The translations under genes and the position numbers were made by a program. The notes beneath the pieces are model-generated. The model was given only the letters and a program-made list of their open reading frames with translations. It was not told the DNA's origin and did not search any database. A DNA stretch of 64,000 bases, from positions 1 to 64,000 of the forward strand of contig NZ_JAPNTZ010000028.1 in assembly GCF_026626335.1 (NCBI RefSeq), in the 5' to 3' direction. The first letter of the stretch is position 1. Every line of letters starts with the position of its first letter. This stretch comes from Paractinoplanes pyxinae. Its GTDB lineage: Bacteria; Actinomycetota; Actinomycetes; Mycobacteriales; Micromonosporaceae. This document shows positions 8,456-17,889 of this stretch, piece by piece.

Positions 8456-10972
8456 TTATTCGGCGCCCAGCGCGGCCACCGGGCTCACCTTCGCCGCGCG
8501 GCGGGCGGGCAGCACGCCGGCCAGCGCGGTCAGCCCGACGAGCACGGCGAAGACCGCCGCGAGCTGCAGGTACGGGACGGCCAGAGGAGCGTTGACACCG
8601 AGCGCCTTGACGGCCAGCCAGGCGTACGGAACCCCGAGGGCCAGCCCGATGGCGGCGCCGATGACGCCGTAGAGCGCCGACTCGGCCGTCAGCATCGTGC
8701 GCAGACCGCTCTTGGACAGGCCGACCGCGCGCAGCACGCCGGACTCGCGGACCCGCTCGACCACCGACAGCGCGGTCGTGGTGCCCACGCCGACCACCGC
8801 GATCACCACCGTGAGACCGATCAGGCCGACCGCGATCACCAGCAGCAGCGTGACGTTGTCGTTGATCTGGTCGCGCTGGTCGGCCAGCACGTCGACCCGC
8901 CACTTGCCACCCGCCGCGGCCTGCGCGTCCTGGATCGCCCGGTTGCCGTCGGTGCGCGCCTTCTCGCCGCTCGCCACGGCGTCGGCCAGCACTCCCGCGT
9001 ACGCGGTGGGAGCGCCCAGCTTCGTCAGGTCGGCCGGGTCGAGCACGGCCGAGGCGTGCAGCGGTGCATCGTCCGGCAGCACGGCCGCCACGGTCAGCTT
9101 GACCGTGCGCTTCCCGATCTGGAACGGCACCTGGTCGCCCACCCGAGCCCCGGTCACGTCGCCCGCGAACCCGGACAGCACGACCCTGCCCGGCCCGGTG
9201 TCGCCCAGCGACCCGCTCACCGCGTCCAGCTTCTTCAGCTGCGGCAGCCCGGACATTGCCAGGTCGGTCACCGGCAGCTCCAGCTGCCCGCCGATCTTGG
9301 CCAGTTGCCGCCGGTACGGGGTCACGTGGCTGACGTTGTCGTTCTTCCTCAGCTGCTCGACCAGGCCGGCCGGCACCGGGTCCTCGTTCACGCCGGTCAG
9401 CTCGTAGTCCGCCGGCGACGACGCGGCCGTCTCCCGGTCGACCAGCACCCGGAACGACGCCCCGCCGACCAGGGCGCCCGCGATCAGCGTGACGCCGAGC
9501 GCGACCACGACCGAGACCGCGGCGGCCCGGCGCGGGGCCGAGCCCACTCCCCCGGCGGCCAGCCGGCCGACCGGGCCCGAGCGGCGGATCGGCCAGCCCA
9601 GCAGGGCCAGCACCGGCCGCACCAGCACCGGGCCCAGCGCCACCAGCGCGAAGAAGGCGAACGCGCCCGAGGCGACGATGGCGAACAGCATCGGCTGCGC
9701 GTTGTAGTCCTCGGGGTCGCGGCCGGGCAGGTGGGTCACCACGTACCCGGCCAGCAGCACCGCCCCCGCGGTGAGCAGGATGCCGGCAGCCCAGCGCAGC
9801 TTGCCGATGTCACGCCGGGCGCCGGTCGTGCCGGAACCACGCAGCGCCTCCAGCGGCGAGACCCGCGAGGCCGAGGCGGCCGGGGCCAGCACGGCCAGCG
9901 TGGTGATCAGGACGGCCAGGGCGATCGTGCCCAGGGCGGCCGGAACCGGCACCCCGGGCGAGGCGATCTTCTTGTCGAACCAGCCCGCCGCGGCAGGGAT
10001 GAGGTGACCGACGCCGAGCGCGATCAGCACGCCCACCGTGCCGGTGACCAGGCCGGTCAGCGCGCCCTCGGCGGCCAGCGCGCCGGTGATCGAGCGGCGG
10101 CCGGCCCCGACCGCGCGCAGCAGGGCCAGCTGGCGCATCCGCTGGGCGAAGACGATCCGGAACGTCGAGGTGGCGACCAGGCCGGCCGCGACCACGGCGA
10201 TGGCCACGAACATGGCGATGACGGCGAAGATCGCGTTGACGTCCGAGGCCTTGGCCTTGGCCTCGTCGTGGCGGACGGTGGCGCCGTCGCTGACCTGCGG
10301 GCGCTCGTCGCCCGGCGGGAAGAGGGCGTCGATCTTTCCCTGTACGGCGGCCGCGTCGGCGCCGGGGGCGAGGCGCACGTCGATCTGGCTCAGGAACGGG
10401 GCTGCGGTCAGCTTCACCAGGGCGGCCGTGGGGGCGTACGCCTGGAAGCCGAAGTCGTCACGGGCCGAGACGATCCCGACGACCTTGATCTTGGTCTTGG
10501 GCAGGGGGTTGCCCTGCTCGTCGTAGCGCAGCTGCGCATCGGCCGTGGCGCCCAGCCTGAGGCCCATCCGCTCGACCGTGCGCGGGGTGACCGCGACCTC
10601 GCCCGGCGCCGTCGGGAACCGGCCCTGGGTGACCGTGGTCAGCGCGAGCGGCCCGGTGCCCGGGTCGGCCTGCAGCTGCAGGTACTCGCCGCCGACCTCG
10701 CCGCCGTAGTCGACCCGGCCGACCGCCTCCGCGACGCCGGCCGTCTTCGTGACCGCGGCCAGCTGCGCGGCCTTGATCGTGCCGTTGTGCACGACCACGT
10801 CGACCGCCTCGGGCGTGCCGCTGAGGCCGTTGAGCACGCTGCGCTCGGTGATCTGCTGGGCCAGCACGGTGGCGTACACGACGAACGAGACCACCAGCAC
10901 GGCCAGGCCGGTCAGCAGCAGGCGCGACGGGCGGCGGGCCACGCCCCGCAACTGGGTGCGCAGGACGCTCAT
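8456..10972 (-). CDS. ABC transporter permease, MacB/FtsX type
   Basis: 838 residues. The architecture is that of large actinobacterial FtsX-like permeases: a first membrane helix near 18-38, an extracytoplasmic domain, and a first FtsX block (about 240-370). A second single helix and periplasmic-type domain follow, with a second FtsX block near 715-830. The last block ends in R-A-A-K-V-S-P-V-A-A-L. Its ATG overlaps the stop of the ATPase gene by ATGA. These exporters usually move peptides, lipoproteins or antimicrobial compounds, and are often controlled by the adjacent two-component pair, here divergently encoded. Confidence 0.9.
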   Translation of the reverse strand: MSVLRTQLRGVARRPSRLLLTGLAVLVVSFVVYATVLAQQITERSVLNGLSGTPEAVDVVVHNGTIKAAQLAAVTKTAGVAEAVGRVDYGGEVGGEYLQLQADPGTGPLALTTVTQGRFPTAPGEVAVTPRTVERMGLRLGATADAQLRYDEQGNPLPKTKIKVVGIVSARDDFGFQAYAPTAALVKLTAAPFLSQIDVRLAPGADAAAVQGKIDALFPPGDERPQVSDGATVRHDEAKAKASDVNAIFAVIAMFVAIAVVAAGLVATSTFRIVFAQRMRQLALLRAVGAGRRSITGALAAEGALTGLVTGTVGVLIALGVGHLIPAAAGWFDKKIASPGVPVPAALGTIALAVLITTLAVLAPAASASRVSPLEALRGSGTTGARRDIGKLRWAAGILLTAGAVLLAGYVVTHLPGRDPEDYNAQPMLFAIVASGAFAFFALVALGPVLVRPVLALLGWPIRRSGPVGRLAAGGVGSAPRRAAAVSVVVALGVTLIAGALVGGASFRVLVDRETAASSPADYELTGVNEDPVPAGLVEQLRKNDNVSHVTPYRRQLAKIGGQLELPVTDLAMSGLPQLKKLDAVSGSLGDTGPGRVVLSGFAGDVTGARVGDQVPFQIGKRTVKLTVAAVLPDDAPLHASAVLDPADLTKLGAPTAYAGVLADAVASGEKARTDGNRAIQDAQAAAGGKWRVDVLADQRDQINDNVTLLLVIAVGLIGLTVVIAVVGVGTTTALSVVERVRESGVLRAVGLSKSGLRTMLTAESALYGVIGAAIGLALGVPYAWLAVKALGVNAPLAVPYLQLAAVFAVLVGLTALAGVLPARRAAKVSPVAALGAE

Positions 10973-11721
10973 CGCGCGACCGCCAGGCTCTGCAGGGCGT
11001 CCGAGACCGAGGTGATGTCGGGGCGGTCGAGCTCGCCGGCGACCCGGCCGTCGGCCAGCAGCACGACCCGGTCGGCGTAGGCGGCGGCGCCCGGGTCGTG
11101 GGTCACCATGACGATCGTCTGGCCCAGTTCACGTACGGAATTGCGCAGGAACAGCAGCACCTCGGCGCCCGACCGCGAGTCCAGGTTGCCGGTGGGCTCG
11201 TCGGCGAACACCACCTCGGGCCGCGACATGAGCGCGCGGGCGATCGCCACCCGCTGCTGCTGGCCGCCGGAGAGCTCACCGGGCCGGTGGTCGAGCCGGC
11301 CCACGATGCCCAGCGACTCGGTCAGATGGCTGTACAGGTGCGGGTCGGGCCGGCGGCCGGACAGCTCCAGCGGCAGCACGATGTTCTGCGCCGCGGTCAG
11401 CTGGGGCAGCAAGTTGAAGGCCTGGAAGACGAAGCCGATCCGTTCCCGGCGCACCTTGGTCAGCACCTTGTCGCTCTGCCGGGTCAGGTCGGTGCCCCCG
11501 AGCAGCGCCTGGCCCGACGTGGCGGTGTCCAGGCCGGCCAGGCAGTGCATCAGGGTGGACTTGCCGGAGCCGGACGGCCCCATGATGGCGGTGAACTGGG
11601 CCCGGGCGAAGCCGACGGTCACACCGTCCAGCGCCCGCACCGCCGTGTCCCCACTGCCGTAGACCTTGACCAGGTCGACGGCGGCGACCGCGGCCAACGT
11701 GTCCACGTTCTGCGTCTGCAT
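10969..11721 (-). CDS. ABC transporter ATP-binding protein (LolD/MacB type)
   Basis: 250 residues from the ATG at 11721, chosen because GGGGA lies just upstream; a longer in-frame start at 11766 lacks a ribosome site. Walker A is G-P-S-G-S-G-K-S-T, the Q-loop lies in F-V-F-Q-A-F-N, the signature is L-S-G-G-Q-Q-Q-R and Walker B is V-V-F-A-D-E-P-T-G. The H-loop His is in M-V-T-H-D. The gene overlaps the downstream permease gene, forming a two-gene export operon. The promoter must lie in the divergent gap shared with the sensor kinase. Confidence 0.93.
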   Translation of the reverse strand: MQTQNVDTLAAVAAVDLVKVYGSGDTAVRALDGVTVGFARAQFTAIMGPSGSGKSTLMHCLAGLDTATSGQALLGGTDLTRQSDKVLTKVRRERIGFVFQAFNLLPQLTAAQNIVLPLELSGRRPDPHLYSHLTESLGIVGRLDHRPGELSGGQQQRVAIARALMSRPEVVFADEPTGNLDSRSGAEVLLFLRNSVRELGQTIVMVTHDPGAAAYADRVVLLADGRVAGELDRPDITSVSDALQSLAVAR

Positions 11722-11876
11722 GATTTCCCCACTAACTCGGTGGCGTTCTTCGACGCTGCGAATCATGTGGGGAGCCGATCGGCCGGCACATCAGCCGCAG
11801 GCCGGGCCCCGCGCGGGCGGCGGATCTGTCTTTCGGCCGATGGGAGCCCCCGCACCAGCGCATACGCTGGACGACG
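11722..11876. promoter_or_regulatory. Divergent promoter region between ABC exporter and two-component system
   Basis: This 155-base gap serves the ABC operon leftward and the sensor kinase gene rightward. For the rightward gene, TACGCT at 11863-11868 sits 8 bases before the ATG. That is the spacing expected of a nearly leaderless actinobacterial promoter. The leftward gene has the ribosome site GGGGA next to 11721. A shared intergenic region is consistent with the response regulator controlling the exporter, but I see no convincing direct-repeat operator. Confidence 0.45.
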
Positions 11877-13064
11877 ATGCAGACCAACCCGAACCGGATC
11901 ATCCTTCGCCGCCTGGCGCAGTTCCTCGCGCTCTTCGGGATGGCGATCCTCGGGCTGTTCGACGTCGCCCAGGGCCTGATGCGCCAGTCCGAGGTGCTGG
12001 GCCTGCTGCAGGTCGTCCTGGCGCTGGCCGCGGCCGCGGTCTGGCTGCCGGTGCACCGGCCCGGCTCGACCCGGCTGCCCAACGCCGCGATGGTGCTGGG
12101 CGCCGCCTCGCTGCTGGTGACGATCGGGGTGGCCGCGACCTCACCCGGCTCGTACGGGGTCAGCTGGGGCCTCGCCGAATCGGCCGCCCTGCTCGGTGTC
12201 TGCTACGTGGTGGCCCGCCACTCGCCGCCCGGCCGGGCCGCGACCGCGCTGCTCATCGTGGGCGCCGCGGTCAGCTTCGCGCCGCTGCGGGGCGGGCAGG
12301 ACTACCTCTACGTCATCTTCGGGCTGATCCAGGCGCTGGCCGCCGCGGCCGCCATCGGCCTCGGCATCTACCTGCGGATCATCGAGGGCTCGCGGCAGCG
12401 CGCGGTCGACGCCGTCCGGGCCGAGCAGCGCGCCGAGTTCGCCCGCGACCTGCACGACTTCATCGCCCACCACGTCACCGGCATCGTCGTGCAGGCCCAG
12501 GGGGCCAAGTTCATCGCCGAGCAGGACCCGCAGCGGGTGCTGACCGCGCTCGACCAGATCGAACAGGCCGGCGCCGAGACCATGGCGTCGATGCGCCGGA
12601 TGGTCGGCGTGCTGCGCGACCCCGACTCGAAGCCGGACGCCCCGCTGGCCCCCGTGGCCGGCCTGCACGACCTGGGCGCGCTGCTCGACCAGTTCAACTC
12701 GGCGGGCGGCGCCAAGGCCCGCATGCACCTGGACGGCGAACTGCACGGCCTTCCGGTCGAGATCTCCACCTCGGCCTACCGGGTGGTGATGGAGGCGCTG
12801 ACCAACGTGCGCCAGCACGCGCCCGAGGCGTCGGCGGCCGACATCTGGATCCGGCGCACACCCGAGTGGCTGCTGGTGCGGGTGGCCAACGACGGGGTGA
12901 TTCCGGCCCGTGCGGGAACGCCGCGCGAGCGTCCGGGGTACGGTCTCGTGGGCCTGACCGAACGGGTCCGCGCGGTCGGCGGCCGCATCACGGCCATGCC
13001 GGGCATCGAGGGCGGCTGGGTGGTCGACGCCGCGTTCCCGATCGACCCCCGGACGGAGCCATGA
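11877..13064 (+). CDS. Sensor histidine kinase, NarL/DesK family
   Basis: 395 residues. Several membrane helices occupy roughly residues 13-165. A HisKA_3 dimerisation/phosphoacceptor region follows with His193 in A-R-D-L-H-D-F-I-A-H-H-V. The C-terminal HATPase has N-V-R-Q-H-A and a G box around G-Y-G-L-V-G-L. There is no large extracellular sensor, so it is an intramembrane-sensing kinase of the type often paired with MacB-like or drug-export ABC systems. The stop overlaps the response-regulator start by ATGA. Confidence 0.92.
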   Translation: MQTNPNRIILRRLAQFLALFGMAILGLFDVAQGLMRQSEVLGLLQVVLALAAAAVWLPVHRPGSTRLPNAAMVLGAASLLVTIGVAATSPGSYGVSWGLAESAALLGVCYVVARHSPPGRAATALLIVGAAVSFAPLRGGQDYLYVIFGLIQALAAAAAIGLGIYLRIIEGSRQRAVDAVRAEQRAEFARDLHDFIAHHVTGIVVQAQGAKFIAEQDPQRVLTALDQIEQAGAETMASMRRMVGVLRDPDSKPDAPLAPVAGLHDLGALLDQFNSAGGAKARMHLDGELHGLPVEISTSAYRVVMEALTNVRQHAPEASAADIWIRRTPEWLLVRVANDGVIPARAGTPRERPGYGLVGLTERVRAVGGRITAMPGIEGGWVVDAAFPIDPRTEP

Positions 13065-13699
13065 TCCGCGTACTGATCGCCGACGACCAGGCCATGGTCC
13101 GCACCGGCTTCGGCATGATCATCGGCGCCCAGCCCGACATGGAGGTCGTGGGCGAGGCCGCCGACGGCGTCGAGGCGGTGGCGCTGGCCCGCAAGCTGAA
13201 GCCGGACGTGGCCCTGCTCGACATCCGCATGCCCAAGATGGACGGCCTGGAGGCGTTGCGGCTGCTCTCCGGCCCCGGTGTCACCGACCCGGTCAAGGTG
13301 GTCGTGGTGACCACGTTCGACCTCGACGAGTACGTGCACCAGGCGCTGCGCAACGGCGCGGCCGGCTTCCTGCTGAAGGACTCGGGCCCGGCCCTGCTGG
13401 TCGAGGCCGTAAGAGCGGCCGTCTCGGGCGACGCCCTGATCAGCCCGTCCATCACCGTACGGCTGCTCGAGCACCTGTCCCCGCCGGCGCCCTCGGGCGA
13501 CGACGGTGGCCTGTCGCCGCGCGAGCTGGACGTGGTGCGGCTGGCCGCCAAGGGCCTGACCAACGCCGAGATCGCGGCCCAGCTGTTCATCTCGATCGGC
13601 ACGGTCAAGACCCACGTCGGCAGCGTGATGACGAAGCTGAACGCCCGCAACCGCGTCGAGATCGCCGCCTGGGCCTGGGAACGGCGCCTGCTGGGCTAG
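13061..13699 (+). CDS. Response regulator, NarL/LuxR family
   Basis: 212 residues. The receiver has the acidic pair D8-D9, phospho-Asp54 in L-L-D-I-R-M-P and a conserved Lys in L-L-K-D. A LuxR-type helix-turn-helix (about 145-208) has S-P-R-E-L-D-V-V-R-L-A-A-K-G and T-V-K-T-H-V. It is the cognate partner of the upstream kinase. It probably controls the divergent ABC exporter. The stop codon lies in a CTAG shared with the convergent LAL gene, so the two genes end on overlapping TAG codons. Confidence 0.93.
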   Translation: MIRVLIADDQAMVRTGFGMIIGAQPDMEVVGEAADGVEAVALARKLKPDVALLDIRMPKMDGLEALRLLSGPGVTDPVKVVVVTTFDLDEYVHQALRNGAAGFLLKDSGPALLVEAVRAAVSGDALISPSITVRLLEHLSPPAPSGDDGGLSPRELDVVRLAAKGLTNAEIAAQLFISIGTVKTHVGSVMTKLNARNRVEIAAWAWERRLLG

Positions 13700-16419
13700 C
13701 TGCGGCGGCGGGCCAGCTCGGCCAGTTCGGCCCGCCCGGTCGTGCCCGTCTTGCGCAGCATGTTCGAGACGTGCACGCCCACGGTCTTCTCGCTCAGCAC
13801 CAGGGCACGAGCGATCTCGCTGTAGGTCCGCCCGGACACCAGATGGACGAGGACTTCACGCTCGCGCGGGGTCAGCCCGGGAATAGCGTCACCGGCCGAA
13901 TCCACGACCACGGCCTCGAACGTGATGTGAGCGTTGCGGGCCAGCAGGTCCACGTCGGCCAGCAGCGGCGCGGCCTGCAGGTCGGTGGCCAGTTCGTGAG
14001 CCCGGCGCAGCGCCGTTGTTCCTTGCCTGCGGCCGGCGCGGCCCCGCAGCGCGGCCTGCGCCTCCCGCCACCGGCAGTAGGCCTCGTCCCATGGCAGGAC
14101 GGCCTCGTCGCACGCCTCCGCCGCGGCATGCCAGCACGTGAGCTCGGCCGGGTCGCGCCGGGCCCGGGCCGTCTCGGCGTCGGCCCAGCACTGCATCGCC
14201 GCGAGCCACCGGGCGTTGAACTTGGACAGGTTCGGCTCCACGACGGCGACGCGGGGATACCGCTGCCGCAGGTCACGCATCCGTTCGAGCTCGGCCGAGG
14301 GGTCCTCGCCCTGGTCCCGATCGGCTTGGACCCGGTCGGCCAGCGCTCGCGCGGCGAGTGGCAGCAACCTCTCCGCGTCGAGCGGCGGCGGATGCAGGGC
14401 GAGGCCGTGGAAAGAACACGCCAGCGCCCGTTCGGTGTCGCCGCGGCTGACGGCCAGCTCCGCGTTCACCGCGTCGAACGGGAACGGCGAGAAGTCGGCC
14501 GCCCCCGCGATCAGTTCGCCGGCTCGTGCGGCGTGAGCTTCCGCCTCCGTGAACCGCCCCTGCCGGCAGGAAAGTATCGCGGCCGTGTTCCGTCCGCGCG
14601 CGTCGGCCAGGACACTGGGCCGGGCGCCGAGGGCCACTCGGAGCCGGTCGAGGCAGCCTCGCCAGTCGCCGACGACCAGCAGGTACTCGGCCTCGAGGGA
14701 ACAGATCTCCGACACGTGGCTGTGGACGGCGCCCGCCCGCTCCAGTTCCTGGCGGCAGGCGCGGGCATCGTCGACGAGAGCCTGCGCTGTAGCGCCTGCG
14801 CTGTTGTTGAGGACCCAGTAAGTTGCATCGACCGCCCACTCGAACTCGCCCAGGCGAAGAGCGAGTGCGAGCAACTCTCGTGCGGCCTCCGCCCCGCCCG
14901 CGAGGTCCCCCGCGCCACAGCGGGCCTGCGAGGTCGCGCTCAGCGCGAGCATGAGCGCGTCGGGCCAGCCGCCTGCCCGAGCCAGCCGCAGGGCCTCGGC
15001 CGCCTTGACCGGCCCGTCCGCCACCTCCCGCCACAAGCGGCTGAAAGCGACCGCCCCGACGGCCAGCGCATGTTCGCGGCTTCGCGGGTGCGCCGAGGAA
15101 AGGCGTTCCGCCTTGGCCGCGTCCTCGAGCGAAGTGTTTCCCTTCCCGGCCGAGAAGGCGAGTGGGATCCGACAAGCCAGAAGTTCCGCGGCCACCATGG
15201 GTTGAGCGTCCTGGTCGACGAGGGCGAGCAGATCGTCGATCGCCGCCACCTCGTCGGTGAGCCGGCCCGCGACATGGGCGGCCCGGCGAATGAGGTGCAG
15301 CAGGTCCTCGGCCGATTCCTCGGCGCCCTCCGGCCGCAGCCGCAGGGCCCGTCGCAGCAATCGGACGGTCTCGGCCGCACCTCGAGGACCGGTCACGGCC
15401 GTGGCCTTCAGCGCCCACCGGTAGGCCTCATCGTCCATCCCGGCCCGGTAGTAGTGATCGGCGCGCTCGATCGGGTCGTCGGCGCTTTCGGCCAGGGCCG
15501 CGTGCCGGGACCGCCGTTCCTCCGGCAGCAGGCCCTCGACCAGCACCTCGGCCAGCAGCGGATGGGCGAACCAGTACCGCCCGTAGTCGTCGACGGTCAG
15601 CACACCCGCGTCGAGCGCTTCCCGCAGCACCTCACCCGGCGCCGCGGCCGCCGTGGGCCGCCCGGCGACGGCGATCGCTGTCGTTACCTCGCGCGCCGGC
15701 GGCGACAGGCTGTGCCACGTACGAGACAGGGCCCCGCGCAGCTCGTCCGGCAGATGCGGCGGCAGGGACCGCGCATCGGGGTCGAGCCCGCGAACCAGCA
15801 GCTTGGTCAGATAAGGATTCCCGGCCGAGCGCGCGAACACGTCGTCCACGAGCGACTCGTGCGGCGGCCGCCCGAGCAGCCCGCCGATCTGCTCCCCCGT
15901 CGACACCCGATCGAGGCGGTCAAGAGCCATTTCCCGTACGCCCGGAAGCCGCCGCACATCGGCCAGCCACCGCCGCAACCGCCCGTCCTCCCCGGTCCGG
16001 ATGGTGACCAGCACCGCCAGCCGCCGATCCCGCCGCCCCGCGATCACGTACATGAGCACATCGAGCGAACTCTGATCGGCCCACTGCAGGTCATCGACGA
16101 CCAGCACGACGGGTTCGTCCCCGGCCGCCCGGTCGAGCCACGTGTCAAAGACGAGCAGCGCCTCAGAGCTGTCCAGCTCCGGCCGCACCGCGAGCCCCCG
16201 AACCGCCGTACGCAAGGGAAGAAGAGGCACCGACAAGGAGGTCAGCGGCAGACAGGGCGCCCACAACACCGCCCCGCCCGCGGCGTCGCACGCCAGCCGG
16301 ACCAGCGTCGTCTTGCCGACGCCGGCCTCCCCCGAGATCAGCAGCGTCCCCGACTCGCCACCGCCCGCGCCTTCGACCACCGCGAGCGCGGCGGCGGCCA
16401 CTTCCGCCCGGCTCCCCAC
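13696..16419 (-). CDS. LAL-type LuxR-family transcriptional regulator with AAA ATPase
   Basis: 907 residues from a GTG, with GAGGA upstream. The N-terminal AAA/STAND ATPase has Walker A at 30-37 (G-E-A-G-V-G-K-T) and Walker B near 104-110 (V-L-V-V-D-D-L-Q-W). A long alpha-helical TPR-like middle leads to a C-terminal LuxR helix-turn-helix (about 845-905, T-P-R-E-R-E-V-L). Such MalT-like regulators activate target genes after binding an inducer and ATP, and in actinomycetes often sit in metabolite clusters. No such cluster adjoins it here, so its target is unknown. The start is close to Walker A, so a slightly longer N terminus is possible. Confidence 0.88.
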   Translation of the reverse strand: MGSRAEVAAAALAVVEGAGGGESGTLLISGEAGVGKTTLVRLACDAAGGAVLWAPCLPLTSLSVPLLPLRTAVRGLAVRPELDSSEALLVFDTWLDRAAGDEPVVLVVDDLQWADQSSLDVLMYVIAGRRDRRLAVLVTIRTGEDGRLRRWLADVRRLPGVREMALDRLDRVSTGEQIGGLLGRPPHESLVDDVFARSAGNPYLTKLLVRGLDPDARSLPPHLPDELRGALSRTWHSLSPPAREVTTAIAVAGRPTAAAAPGEVLREALDAGVLTVDDYGRYWFAHPLLAEVLVEGLLPEERRSRHAALAESADDPIERADHYYRAGMDDEAYRWALKATAVTGPRGAAETVRLLRRALRLRPEGAEESAEDLLHLIRRAAHVAGRLTDEVAAIDDLLALVDQDAQPMVAAELLACRIPLAFSAGKGNTSLEDAAKAERLSSAHPRSREHALAVGAVAFSRLWREVADGPVKAAEALRLARAGGWPDALMLALSATSQARCGAGDLAGGAEAARELLALALRLGEFEWAVDATYWVLNNSAGATAQALVDDARACRQELERAGAVHSHVSEICSLEAEYLLVVGDWRGCLDRLRVALGARPSVLADARGRNTAAILSCRQGRFTEAEAHAARAGELIAGAADFSPFPFDAVNAELAVSRGDTERALACSFHGLALHPPPLDAERLLPLAARALADRVQADRDQGEDPSAELERMRDLRQRYPRVAVVEPNLSKFNARWLAAMQCWADAETARARRDPAELTCWHAAAEACDEAVLPWDEAYCRWREAQAALRGRAGRRQGTTALRRAHELATDLQAAPLLADVDLLARNAHITFEAVVVDSAGDAIPGLTPREREVLVHLVSGRTYSEIARALVLSEKTVGVHVSNMLRKTGTTGRAELAELARRRS

Positions 16420-16472
16420 AGCCCGAGTTTCCTCGCCGCCCCGACCCCCGGAATCCCCCGAACCGACGACCC

Positions 16473-16670
16473 TTAACGGTGCGGCATCGCATGCGCGGCG
16501 GACTTGTCCAGCTCACGCCCGACCCAGGCGTTGACGGCCAGGATGCCGGCGCCGCAGACGATCATTACGACCAGGATCAGGCCGATCACCCATGGCCAGC
16601 CCCGCCGCGTCGAATGGCTCGCCTCCGAGCTTTCGAACGGCCACTCGGAATCGTCGCCCGGATCGTCCAC
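16473..16670 (-). CDS. Small single-pass membrane protein of unknown function
   Basis: 65 residues from a GTG start; the ribosome site is weak. An acidic N terminus (M-D-D-P-G-D-D-S-E) and R-R-G-W-P-W lead into one hydrophobic helix (about 26-48), then a short charged tail. Codon third positions are strongly GC-biased, like neighbouring genes, which supports real coding. It lies between the LAL regulator and the beta-helix lipoprotein, all on the same strand. No family recognised. Confidence 0.5.
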   Translation of the reverse strand: MDDPGDDSEWPFESSEASHSTRRGWPWVIGLILVVMIVCGAGILAVNAWVGRELDKSAAHAMPHR

Positions 16671-16686
16671 AAGCAGATAGTAGTGG

Positions 16687-17850
16687 CTACTTCTTCAGGC
16701 TTGAGCGGGTGATCGATGGTTTGCCCCGACCGAGGTAGAAGACGCCGGGCAGGCCGGCCGTCTCGAAGCCGGCGCTCGGGTTGTCCCGCAGCGTCGAGTC
16801 GCGGATCTTCAGCGTGCCGGTGCGGTCGTTGCTGACGAAGAAGATGGCGCCGCCAGCCTCGGCCGCCTTGTTGTCGCGGATGACCGTGCCGTCCAGGGTG
16901 AGCGTGAACGTGTTGCCGTCCAGATAGATCGCGCCGCCGCTGCCGCCGCCCGGGGTGCCGCCGCGGGCCGGGTTGGCGCCGCGGCCGACCGCCGTATTGC
17001 CGGTGAAGAGGCTGTTCAGCACTGTCCACGAGACGCCGATGCTGCTCAGGGCCGACCCGTTCGAGCACACCCCGCCCGTGAAGGTGCTGTTCACGACGTA
17101 CACCGGCTTGTCCCCGCCCTGGTCGAGCGCGCGGATCGCGCCGCCACCGAGGTCCGGACCCGTACGTTCGCAGCGGTTGCCGGTGAAGCGCGAGTTGACC
17201 ACCTTCAGCCGCCCGCCGCGGGCGAAAATCGCCCCGCCCCCGTTCTGGTCGCCCGTGCTGTTGCCCTTCACGAGGCTCAGGTTCTGCACGGTCAGCCGGG
17301 GCGTGGCCTGGTCGTCGCAGTGCGACGTGGTCCACGTCTGCGCCTCGTCGCACGTGTTCATGTAGAGGATGCGGCGCTTGCCTCCGCCGCTGAGCGTGAC
17401 CTTCCCGCCCCCGTCGAGCACCACGCTGGAGCTGGTGTTCCGCACCTTGGCCGTGGCCGTCATCGTGATCGTCACCGGCTGCGAACCGCAGTCGAAGGCG
17501 ATGAAACCGCCGCGCGCGACCGCCTTGACCACGGCGTCCGACGTGCAGCTGCCGGCCGTCCCGTTTCCCACCGTACGGTCGGGCCGGCCCGTGACCGCCC
17601 GGCCCTCAGCCGGAACCGCCGCCCGCCCATCCGGATTGCCCGCTTCGGGCATGGCCTTCACGGGTTTCTTGGTGGCCGAAGGCTTCGGCTTGGCCGCTGC
17701 GGCCGGCGACTTCGACGGCGCAGGCGCGCGCGAGACCGGCGACGTCGTCACGGGCGCGGCGACCGGCGCCGGTGCCGGCGCGGGCGCTTCATCGGCGCAG
17801 CCACCGAGCATCAGGGCCGTCATCAGAATCGCCACTCGCCGCTTCAGCAC
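16687..17850 (-). CDS. Lipoprotein with right-handed parallel beta-helix domain
   Basis: 387 residues. The signal peptide ends in a lipobox (M-L-G-G-C), so Cys18 should be lipidated. A low-complexity Ala/Pro/Lys region (about 20-75) acts as a wall-spanning spacer. The rest carries repeated G-G-A-I, N-S-x-F-T-G-N and I-R-D-S-T-L patterns typical of a right-handed beta-helix, as in pectate-lyase-like and polymorphic surface proteins. Several Cys pairs may form disulfides. No catalytic residues can be assigned, so carbohydrate binding or cleavage is only a possibility. Confidence 0.75.
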   Translation of the reverse strand: MLKRRVAILMTALMLGGCADEAPAPAPAPVAAPVTTSPVSRAPAPSKSPAAAAKPKPSATKKPVKAMPEAGNPDGRAAVPAEGRAVTGRPDRTVGNGTAGSCTSDAVVKAVARGGFIAFDCGSQPVTITMTATAKVRNTSSSVVLDGGGKVTLSGGGKRRILYMNTCDEAQTWTTSHCDDQATPRLTVQNLSLVKGNSTGDQNGGGAIFARGGRLKVVNSRFTGNRCERTGPDLGGGAIRALDQGGDKPVYVVNSTFTGGVCSNGSALSSIGVSWTVLNSLFTGNTAVGRGANPARGGTPGGGSGGAIYLDGNTFTLTLDGTVIRDNKAAEAGGAIFFVSNDRTGTLKIRDSTLRDNPSAGFETAGLPGVFYLGRGKPSITRSSLKK

Positions 17851-17889
17851 CGGCCGACTCTAGAGCTCGCCGCCGCCGCGGGAAAGCCC

